Shown here piece after piece: positions 26,401 through 38,400 of a stretch of 64,000 bases of DNA. Both the position numbers and the translations under genes were made by a program. The notes beneath the pieces are model-generated. The model was not told where the DNA came from. It saw nothing but the letters and a program-made list of their open reading frames with translations, and did not search any database. The DNA comes from Boesenbergia rotunda. Taxonomy: Eukaryota > Streptophyta > Magnoliopsida > Zingiberales > Zingiberaceae. Location: the NCBI GenBank assembly GCA_024364735.1, contig JAGFNQ010006426.1:152684-216683 (forward strand). Reading direction: 5' to 3'. Within the stretch, counting starts at the first letter, position 1; each line of letters starts with the position of its first letter.

Positions 26401-29400
26401 AGGCAGTCGACTGGTGTCGACCAGAATGCGAATCGTCAGGCTGTGACATTCAAATTCGCGATGACCAGTCGACTGCCACAGGGGCAGTCGACTAGTAACG
26501 GTCAAAACAGTATCGAGCTCTATTTAAGAGAGCTCGTGTTTGGCTACTTTTCTTTGGCGAAACAAGCTTGGTAAAAGTCTGTTAGTAGCCTACAAGTGCT
26601 CAGATCGTGTCAAAGGGTTGTGGCGAGGTTTCTCCACCCACAAGGAGCGACAAGAGCTAGCCGGAGGTGTTCCGGGGAATCATCCACCGAAGGATCGGGA
26701 TCTCCACCTTACGGACAGCCGTGGAGTAGGAGTTTTCATCTTCGAACCACGTAAAGGTTATGTGTTAGCATTGTTTAGTTTTGATTTGAGATTTCCGCTT
26801 ACGCTTGCTAACCATTGTAGGAAGAAAAATCGAAAAGACGCTATTCACCCCCCCCCCTCTAGCTAAACGACAAGGTTCCAACAATACGCACATCAAACAA
26901 GGGAGAAGAAGGTCAAAAAAGACTTGGTTAGCAGTAATAAAATAAGATAAAATTTATTTAAATATAGATGATGATATAATAGGGACAGAGCCCAATGGCA
27001 AAAAAGGATCCATATAGCCGACCCCACCTAGTGAGGTAAGGCTGACCCCACCTAGTGAGATAAGGTTTAGTTGTGATTGTGGTTATCATGCTTCTGCTAG
27101 TATTTACTTCTAAAGATAAAAATATAGAAATTAGATAACAAATAAAAAAAAATCTTGAATTCATTTCAGATGTCAAAATTGTTCAAAGAATGACAAGTGT
27201 TAGCACAATACAATAGTCATCAATGTCACTAGTACAAGTAGCATATAAGAGATTACATCAATGACTATCAAGTTTCATAAATTTATCATAAGAGTAATTT
27301 CAACCGTCTTATTTGGCATGTCACATTTCAAAGCATGATTGTTTCATCAAGATTACATGCCTCTAGGTGTTATCTACCCATCGGTAGAACATCACAAATG
27401 CTATCACAATTTTCTGAGAACTTCATTGTCAACATAGAAAATTGATAAAAGAGATAAGTTAATTAACAAAGTACCTATGACGGATAAATTCTGATAAAGC
27501 AGCAGCAGCAGCTTCCCTTTGAAACCTTTGATTCCTATTTAATGTTTTGCTCAAGATCATGCTTATTGGCGAAACCTGTCAAACACAAATATTGGATAAT
27601 TCAGAAGAAAGATACAAAATGGATCTAAAATGTAGATAGCATGCAACTTATTTACTAATCTTTGCATAACTGAGAAGTAAAGAACACGTGAAGGGTGTTC
27701 ATATATTTCTGCAAGGAAGCATGCAAGCATCACACATAAAATACACAGGTTTAGACCCCAGCAAAACTTAACAGATGTATTTTGTCAAGGTAGTACAAAT
27801 ATAGACACGAATAAGTTAGAAGGCAGAGAAAGGTTAAATAAAAAAATAACTCAACGGAGTGGAAGTCACGTGAGGGCATTCTATTCTCGGACAATGCTAT
27901 CAATTTTAGTCGAGTCAAGTGCAAGGGAATTTTATAAAAGATAAACATGACATTATGCCATTAACATTGTTCTTTTCTAGACAGGAGATGGGTGCAGTCC
28001 ATCCATTCACATATGACTACTGACTAGAGAGAAGAAAAGAGATGACAACACAGTTTGATACATAAGAAGAACAAAAGAATTAGCATTAACCTTATCCACA
28101 AAAAAGGAAGGTTGCAACTCTTTCAGATTGGAAAGATGATGAATCCAAATCTCATTCAGTACAGCTACAGATTAAACAGGATCGGCTATTATAGTTATTA
28201 ATATTGCGGGAAAAGAAACAAGGGGGAAGGGGTAGTATCTGACTATCTGTCAGCTTTGTGTTTTTATCAAATCAGTTCAATCTGGATTGTTAAAATTTGG
28301 TTAGTTCATTGAACAAAATCACATCGGAAAACCAATTTTATTTCTTTGAATAATAAAAAATGACAATGAAATTCATTTTGAATCACCCAAGATTTCATGT
28401 TAACGAAAAAGTCCATAATATTACAAATAAATTAAGTTGGTTTCAACTTGGTTTACATGATAATTCAGTTCAATTTACATAAAAAATCAATATTTAAAAA
28501 GTTGAATTAATGTAATTTGGTTTGATTCAAACGGTTTCAATTGCTACCGAATAGGCACCCCTAACCTCTTCCCCACTCTTATGCATTGCCATCACATCTC
28601 CTTCCTGCTCCACACAGTTGAAGGATAACCAACATTCCCTGTCATTGAGCTGAATTCATTATAAACCTCTGCGGCCCACACCGCATGCAGAGTAACCTGC
28701 ACATAGCTTCCCTGTGCATCACATATGATTGCAATACTCACCTTTAGCTTTTTCTTGGGTGCACATCCTCATGCACTTATCACACACAAATATAGTAGCA
28801 ATTTAGCTGGTTTTGTGTCTATTGATGGGTTTAGGTCATGGTCTATTTGAATGCTAGTACATTTGGAACTGTTGAATAAAAAAAAGGATGATTGTGAAAG
28901 TCAAGGGTCAGAGTTTTAAAGTATAGGATCCAATATGGTGGCAACCCTTGTTTCCTTCTTTTACATTAGTTTTCCTTCATGGCTCATCCATGCATAATGT
29001 GCTAGACAACATAACAAATACAGATCAAAGACACTTGTGGATGATATATTCACTCTTAGACATTATTTAACAGTCACTTTTATGGTTCACCCAGATTTTC
29101 TATAGTCAATATGTAGGACGAATATAATATTAGATATGAAGAAGACAAACATATGTTGGAAACACTCTGTAATGATGTTTAAGAACACATACATAAAAAC
29201 TTTCAAAAAATTTATAACAGACTACCTCTTTAGGCCTTTTCATGGAGGTACATGAAACAACCTCCTGAATCAAATCAATCAACTTCTCTTTGTCCTTGTT
29301 TTCTCCATCTCTAGCCAATATCTACAGATAAAAAGATTTTTTCTTCAATTCTTCATATAGAATTGAAGTTATAGATCGTATATAACAGGAATTCTACCTT

Positions 29401-32400
29401 GCCCATCTCAATGTCTCCAGCACAATCACAGAATGACTGAAATGCTAATAGCAACAGTCTCCAAAGTAATATAAACAATATCAAGGATCAGTGCCTTGAT
29501 CAAACATACATCAAGTAAAATGAGCTTCTGGAGGAAAAAATTTTACCGCAAGGGTTCAAGTTGGCCAAGACCAGCAAGCCCATGGCAACTTCCAAGCTGC
29601 AGTGTAAGCACAGAGAAGACAGTTGAATAACTTTGCTCAACTGCCCTTTTTCCAGTTTTGCCGCCTCCTCTGCCATACAGTTTCAAATTCCAAAATATGT
29701 TTGGAACCAATAGAAATGATATTGCAAGAATAGAGGAACACCAAAAGAATTTACATCCTAAAGAACACACCTGAAAAATGCAGTGATAGCAAGAATGGCT
29801 GCTTGCTGAAACTGGCAATCATTTTGAGCTTCAATAGAGTGATTAGAATGCTCTCCTTTATCTATATCAGTCTTAGGAAGAGGTGTATCAAGAACAGAAA
29901 CAACATACTCCAGAAATGAATATGAAAGGACAGGATGCTGGGAGAATGCCTATCAAGAGAAAGACAACATAGAAACCAGAAATAAGCAAAAAGAGCAAGA
30001 TCTAGAGATAAGGTTCAGTCAGATAACAAAAGGTGGAGGCTCTCAAGCTTTAGCTACTAACAACTCCAGTAAGAAGTAAGAACCAAGGTGCAGTATTGCA
30101 ACGGAAATTGAATTGCAATTTGATTTGTGCCAGAATGTTTATCCAATTAGATCCACATTTCGGTCATCTATCATCATGTTTATCAATTCTAATTTATTTT
30201 CTTCCCTACAAGGGATTATTTAACATTTTATCTAATCGTATTGTAACTATTGAATGAATTTCCTCAGTTTGGTATATCAACCATCATAAAATGTAGTCAT
30301 ATCCCTCAAACTAACTTCTATTAAACATACAGCTAGAAATATTTTGAGACAAAAATGGTTTAAATACTTTTCTCCAGACAAAAGCAATTATGTATCTCCA
30401 AATCAGCTTTCTTTGTTATTGAGATAGATGCTATATGGCTCACCTAGAGAGAGAGAGAGAGAGAGAGAGAGGTGTTTGAGGCAAGTAATATGGGTCTGAA
30501 TCCACTTGTCATATGCATTACTAAGTAAACAGAAATCACATGATAAGATACCCACAACAAATGCATCCTGCATTGGCCATCCACCACGAATCCTGGAAAC
30601 ATCCTTAGTAGCTATGTCCCTTCCAGAAGCAGCCAAGATTTCATTGAAGACGGTGCTTGAGTTAGTACTCTCCGCCAAGCATGATATCTTGTGGAGTCAT
30701 GGAAAAAGAATGCCTGAAAATAGAGTAAGCACTTCTTCTATTCTAGTAAACGTACATCAACTAATAAGGATACAGCATTCAGCACTTCCTGACGTGTATG
30801 TTTATCGCTTGCGGTGACAGTTGCTGAAAGCAAAGATTGTGTTGTCCTAAAATGATAACTACAATTAGATTAAGATGTGCAGTATTTGAAATACAAACTG
30901 ATAGATAATAGAAGCCCAAACCTTGAAATATCCAATTCATGTAATTCATTGCCTCGCTTAGTGATGAAATCAGTGACAGCCTGAATAGCACCGTCTGCTG
31001 ATTGCTTAATCTTGTCACAAATAGCCGAGGTGCATGTGTGCAATGAGATAACTAGCTGCTCAAAATATCAGTGCAGAATGAAATAGAGCAATAAGGGACT
31101 AGAATAACTGATCAACAAGAAAGTATATAATATCACCTCATCTCTCATCAGCAGAACACAAACAGATGAAATAACCCTATTGAAAGTTTCAGACTGATCT
31201 ATAGATGCATCCTGGAAAAAAAAGAGAAAATGATTGTGAATTGATTATTACCTGAACAAACTAATATATTAACGGTATATAATTCCTACCCTTCTTAAAA
31301 TGGAAATAACATCTTCAAGAGAGGACAAGGCACTGTATGAAACTTCAATATCACTATAATTGACAGATGCCGCCAGTTTTGGAAGTGATAATGCCATGCT
31401 GAATAATAGACCAAGAATCTACAAAAGCAACAAAATTGACTTAGTTTTGCTGAAGAATAGGTCAATAATCTACAAAACCAACAAAATTGACTCCAATGTA
31501 CATAGAATTTCTAGAACCCAAATGTACATTTATACCTGAGCTGCTAATTTTCGAACTTCAGAACTTGTATCTGCACATCGGGGAAGATAAGTTATTACTC
31601 TTTCACCCAGGCTTAGATAGTTCCGACTCGGCAATACAAATGCAGCTGAAAATGTGCAAAGAGACTGAATAAGAGAAAGGTATATAAAATCTATAAAGTT
31701 AGTTGTCATTACATGGTAAATTGGAAAATTTTCTCTGTGTCACTCTGTCAATCTGTTTACTGTGAGTACAACTTGAATGGCAGCCTAGACCACAAACTCC
31801 TCCAGAAAAAAGGTTTCGGAATTTTAGAAGCAGCTCATACACAGCAGCACAACCTCTTCTTCTTTGGTGCTCCACAGAAGATGAGACAAATGAATCTACC
31901 TGTCTAAGAATATGCAGCAACTGATCGGCTCGACTCCGCCCATCTTCACCACTGGTCAAGCATGAGTTTGATGACATCTCAAACAGTTATAAAAGAACAA
32001 GTTAAGATCAACAAGTATCAATTCGTAAGAAGGAACTTGGAAGTTAACTATAAATACACACACATATAGATAGATAGATGCAGATAGATAGTTGCTTGGC
32101 AGGAATTCCCAAAAAAAATGCTAGACCATAATACGCACAACCCAACGTGACATAAATATTAACAAAAATGCTTATAGAACTCTGTTCCTCAATTTCAAAT
32201 AAAGGATTAAAGTAATAAGAGAATTTATAAATCAAAATTTGAGAGAGATGAAATATAGTAATTATTATTGTAGAGATACTACACACGTACTCATATCACT
32301 TAAGCATACCTCACTCTATATAAAATTAAGGCATAAGATTAAGTATGCCGTAGACTAGATTCAATCTAATAATTTTTAACATTCCCCTTAAGCTGAAACA

Positions 32401-35400
32401 CATATATTATCTAAACTAGAAAATGTCTCACAAAAAAAAGGATAAAACTAAGACAACGAAAACAAAAACACAATAATTCCGCAACAGGAAGATGTGAGGT
32501 GTAGGGATCTTATGCGAAAAACAATCAAATTGCGCAACGGAAAAACGGATCCCTTCCAAGTGACGCATGCGGAAAACATGTACAAAGTTTGATCTAGAGT
32601 TATTACCTTTGTTGCGTGCCCTTAGTTTATCCCGACGGCAACTTGGTTTGTTGGATCTCAGCACGATCAGAGTGGTCGTGCCACGAACACGTCTTGTTCG
32701 TCGCATGAACTCGATCTCGGAGAGGAACCAACTTCGTGGTGCTAGCCACTAGGATGGTTCGGTCACAAGCAAGCCCAAAAACCCACAAGTGAGTTTCGGC
32801 CAAGTGAGAGGGAGAGGAGGAAGGAGAAGATCAAGTTCAACAACTTCTTCTTCATTCCACCAAAATGGCCCTTTTATAGTCAAAATTTAGAATACAAAAG
32901 ATCTTTAGCTTTTGGTCTTCCCAATCTATTAATGTCCAACATGTTCTTTATGTGTGACCCAATAGGTTCTCGTAACATTGGCAATGTATCTAAACCATTT
33001 TAGATACATACGCAATAAGCGGCATCTAGCAATGCATCATTGATACCTAAGTGACAAGAATGTCGAGATCTGACCTACCATTTCCGTGTCTATTATCTTG
33101 TATGACTTTGTCCTTCTATCCTTGATATCTAGATTGATCAATGAGGCATAGACTGTGTCATCCTCTTATCAATCTTTGTGTTTCTTGATCCCCAAGTAGA
33201 CTCACTCAACCAAATGAATTTAATATCTTATATTGACTCATTTGAGCACGGTCATGCGTTTTAGTAGTCCTACTTGATCAAGGGGCCTACATATATCACT
33301 CCCGTCATATGGAAGGGATAGATCTCATCTATATCACTCACATCCATCCATATAATTTGTTGCATACCCAGTGATCGATTTTATAGTCCACCCTGCTACA
33401 GACGTTTGATAATACCAAAGTATACAACTCCTTATATAGGAAACCGTAATGACTTCAGGTCTAAAGACTATTCATACCATACTTGTCAAAACTGCAAGGC
33501 GCAAAAAAGCACTCAAGGGTCTTGGGGCTTAAAGCGCAAAGTGCAAGGCGAAGCGCGGGCTTTAAGGAAAAAAGCGTAATAAAAAAAATTCTATTATATC
33601 TATTAAAACTCTTTGAAAATCTAAATGACCATAATAATATATTGTTGATGAAGCTGTAGTTTTTTATGTATTTAAATTTTAAATCTAATTTACTGATTTA
33701 TATGAATTATTAAAAAATTTTAATTTTTTTAATTTTAAATATATTTTTTATATATTTAAATCTGATTTATATGAATTAATAAAATTTATTAGAATTTTTT
33801 ATTTTAAATATATTTTTTTAATTTTAAATCTGATTTATATTAATGAATAAAATTTATTAGAATTTTTTATATATATTTAAATTTAATTTATATAAATTAA
33901 TAAAGTTTATTAGATTTGTTATTTTAAATATATTTTTATATATGTTATTATGATAATTTAATTTGGCTTTATAAAAATCTATTTGAATTAAGTTAGGAAT
34001 TGTTTGATAAAATCTTAAAAACCGAGGATAATCCTCACGGCGACAACCTAGCACTGATCGCAACTCCCTGGTGGCACCGGAAGCGTCACGGGACGCCGAC
34101 GCTACCGGAAGAGTAATGCGACGGCGACGGCGCGTTGTGTCCAAAGTCGCCGACATCCGAGGTTGAAAAACTTATAACAGAGAAGAAAGAAGAGAAGAAG
34201 CGAAGCACTTACCTTGAAGCTGAAGCTGCGATAGAAGAAACAGTGGTGGCGACGGCGAGAAGAAGCAGCGGTGGTAGGCGAAGAGGTGGTTTGAGGCAAA
34301 CACAAATTTAAAAAGGTTTTAGGACTGCTTTAAACTTTAAAAAAAACACAAAAAAGAAAAAGGAAAGTTCTGCGCTTTGCGCAAAAGTGAACGCTTCGCT
34401 TTTGCGCGAAGTGTAACGAAGTGAACACTTCTTGGAAGCTCTACGCTTCTGAGTTGGCAGAAGTGCAAGCTTCTCGTTTCGTTGCGCTTGGCGCTTAAGC
34501 GACCAAAGCGCTCGTTTTTGACAACTATGATTCATACTAATAGTCACTATGACAAAGTTTATAACACTCATATAATGATCCATGAAACTTTCTCATGGCG
34601 GGTCAATTCAATACATACTTTCTAATATATACCCATGAGTCAATTTGATAGCACATATTCATGACCTGTGAGATCAAGTTATCAATTGACCTATATGCTA
34701 GTCTCAACGCATTAATAATGTCCTTATATATTAATGGTTAACTAGGAATAGTTAAGAGTAGTGTTCTCTACATTATCTCACTATCAATTCAACTAATTGA
34801 TATGATATAGATTAGAACCTACTACCCAAGGATATTATTATACTTATTCATTTAGCACATATATGAAGTAAATATAATAACCAAAACTTTGCCTTTATTA
34901 ATAAAATATGATAAAAAGTTACCTAATCAATCATCTCATCTCATAATTGGTTCTAGGGCTAATACTAACATGAGGTTCTATCTTGATCTTTTAAGAGTTG
35001 ACAACTAAGGTATTTGAAAGGTATGTTGTGACAATTTTCAAAGGACTTGATAATAATCTATTTAACAAACACCTTAAACTACATAATTTGCAAGAGGTTG
35101 TCAAGTCAAAAAGATAGATTAGGGTTTCAACACCAACTTTTGGAGCAAAGAGTTAATATCAATTGACATGATAAAACATCTAGCTAAAGAAAACTGAGAG
35201 TAGTCCACTAGTAACAAATCCACTTGAGTCAAGGTTATACTTTTGGATTTTAAATCAGGACAGAAATTACGGCTTATTCATGCATATGGGAAATTGTAAT
35301 ATAGAAAAAAAAACAGACACTGAAAGAAGAATTAAGCAAGTATCAAAATGAAGAAGATAGCAGCATTTTCAAGTTATAGGGTTTCACCTGGTCGAAAGAA

Positions 35401-38400
35401 TAGCACACAACAAAGAAATTAGATTGTCCACAAGTGGACTGATAATATCTGAAGGATCACTTGATAAAGCAAAAAAACCTAAAGTTGCCTGTAAGATTTT
35501 ATCATAAATTCAGAACAAAAAACTTAGATAGGGACAAGGTCAAAGGACTGGTGAAAATAAAACACCTCTTAAGCAAGCTACCTTCAGAACACGGTTTCTG
35601 GCTTCAACTGGTAATCTTGGCTCCACTAAAACCAAAGTCTTGCATGCACTCAAAGCAAGAGTCTGCGAAAGAATTGACTCAAAAATCTCCACATAAAGGG
35701 GGGCAAGAACATCTTTATTAACCCTATAATGGAAACTCCTATCCGATGAGAAAAAAGCATCCACCTGAGTATGAAGATGCTCAGTACTTGAATCAACCAA
35801 CTCCTCATTCTCATCTCTTCCCATCAATGTCAGGACATAATCAAGCATTTGATCTCTCCGTTTCAAAGGGAATGAAATGCCCATTTCAGCAGCATTGATG
35901 ACAGCACGACCTGCACAGGAAGTGATAAAGTCAAATAATATTTTACAATGTACAAACAAGTTTTACTGAAACAAGAAAAAAGTTGAAAATGTCCAAACTG
36001 AGCAAATGATACCTCTCTACCAAAGAGTAAACAAAAAAAAAACCGCACAGGGAAAACGAAGGAAATATTTGACAATAGTGTGGCTGCAGGAACAAAAAAA
36101 CAATTACAGAAAATTTTCACATTAATTGATCTAGGATAAGTTCAGATGAACTTTTGTGGTTCTTGACCTAGGAACATGTGTTGCAAATGTTTTCTACTGA
36201 CCAACACATCATTGGTATTCAGGTATTAATCAGACTTATAAGCATAAATAGTGGTCCCTGGAGGGATTCTCATATTTGAGACCTAAATCTTCATGCTGGC
36301 TCAGGCTGTCAGGCATAACCTAACCCAAAGAAATCTAGAATCTAGTTTAGTAAAATCCGTTCTAGTGTTGACAAACCTGGTTTTCAGGAGACAACATAAG
36401 TAGTAAGTACATGAATTATTAGGCTCTCTTAGCTCATTTGTCATCACATTAGCTATTCTTCCTTCCAGATGAAAACCTATTGGCCGTTTTTTAATGCATC
36501 TTTCTTAAAGTGCTAGGCATAGAAATTCTAGCTTTTACCAAATGACCAATGCTTTGAATATCAAAAAAAGAACATTCAAGATCACACACAACCAAATTCT
36601 GGCACTTACATTGATGGAATCCATCTAGCTAGTTAAAGACTAAAGAAGTTCATTAGGTTCATCCTCCTACTATGCTTAATAGATGTTTGACCTATTCCAG
36701 AATCTCAATATCCGTCAGAAATCAATCATACACCTAGCTGCTTATATGATTGTCACACCTAGCAGTGGAAATTTCAAATTTGACCTAGGAATAAATGAAT
36801 AATGGTTAAACAAACACTTGGTAGGGAAGCCCTTGTCAAACTTGAGGTTAAAACTTTAACTGAACTCAACTTCGAACAAGTATATTCGAAAGAATCATGC
36901 CATTGTTTTGTATTTTCCTGACCAAAGTTATCCAAAATCCTGTGAGCAAAGGAGATTCTTGCTATCTCTTAGAAATTCAAATCTCTGATTGATTTGAATA
37001 TTGTCAAGTGGAAGTTAACAGTGACTTGATGTGTTCTCCATTAATTAAGTTAGATTATCAATGGGAACAAAAAATATGAATATCCCAATCACTTGCTTTC
37101 TTGGTTTAGAAGGCAAATATGGATCATGTTATTAGAAATGATAGGAATAGAACACTCAGATCCACAGCAATTGTTTTGATCAATTAGTTAGACATATAGG
37201 CTCTACATGCATGGGTTTTAATTGTCTTTGCACAACTCCCTTTATTCAATGTCTCCTATGTTGCTTGTCACGACACTTCCAAGTTTCACCACTACAAGCC
37301 CTTTGTTCTGTAGTATTTTTGCTACCCAACCATGCTATCAAGTATCATCTATCAACCACCCTATCTTTGGAAAAACCATTTAGAGAGAGAAACTCCCCCT
37401 TCTCTCTAGGGAGAAGGTGACGGCAAACCATCCCGGAGTTCTTGTAGGCAATAGTGTTCTTGTGCAACGGGTCTTAATCAAGTGAGTGGATTCTTTTATG
37501 TCACTCCTTGGGGGTGCTATTGGGAGGTCTTCTGGATGAGATTTTCTCACGTGGAGAAGGAGGTTTTCCTTGGTAATTTGAGTATTCTATGAGCAAGGAT
37601 TACTCAGCATTGATCCTTCAAAGTGGTGGAATGTGGCTATAGAATCAGGGAGATTCAAACTTCTCAACACCGGTGGCATCTCCTGCTGGTGTTGGTTTGT
37701 GGAAGAAGGTTGACGTGTCTCGAGTAACCCAATCAGTGGCTACACAGTGGATCCTTGTGGCTGGTTTTCGCACAAGGAAATTCCTTTAATTGGAAGGCTA
37801 GCAGTTCTCTCCTTTTATTTCTGGATTTGGGACGCAAATCTTGGTCATCTTTAGAAACAATTATTTCTCTCCTTAATGGCTATCTGATCCAATTCTATTC
37901 TCCTTTACTTGGATGGCAAGTTACAGAATTATTCAGTAACTCCAGCCGGATTTAGAAGCTTGCCAAATTGGTCGTGACATCCCAAAGCTACCAACTTGCC
38001 AAATCATCATCCCAACTATATCACACTTGCCAAATCAGAAACGGAATCGCGTGCATGGGGATGAAAGGAGAAACGCGGCAGCAGCACAACAACCGGTGGT
38101 ATAGCCTCCATTGGTGCAGCCTCCAGTGCAGCCTGTGGCAGCCTCAAACAGTGCTCCACAGGTGCAACCTACAACCTCAAATGATAACCCAACAGAACAA
38201 CAAAGGCAGGAAGGCATAAAACATACAAAACGTTGGACTGGTTTATTCTCATCCAATAGACATTTCAATGAAGAAAATGCATTACATTTCGTTTAGCTGA
38301 GACCTAGGAGTGCTGCACTAGAACTGGAGGATGTAGACACAATTGAAGATGCTATTGGAAACTGCTTAGTAGGGTGTTTTGTAAAACGTTTCCCGGGTTG

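Larger units (their letters stand above)
27475..35910 (-). other. SGR6: SGR6-like exons 28-41
   Basis: Exons: 35582-35910, 35388-35488, 31713-31951, 31536-31645, 31290-31418, 31137-31211, 30922-31055, 30774-30846, 30556-30687, 29771-29949, 29547-29669, 29398-29458, 29226-29321, 27475-27575. Markers: GRAVINAAEMGISFPLKRRD (exon 28), ADQLLHILRQVDSFVSSSVE (exon 30), LGCHSSCTHSKQIDR (exon 30), FQREAAAAALSEFIR (exon 41). The 329-nt exon 28 contains an extra 34 codons flanked by GT and AG (see findings). The 3.4-kb intron between exons 29 and 30 holds the nested solo LTR and hAT element. Confidence 0.92.

Noticed and set aside
33857..34305. 99- and 67-codon minus-strand frames as host genes
   Set aside because: They lie wholly within the hAT element's GC-rich segment; Arg/Ser-rich composition and no family resemblance.
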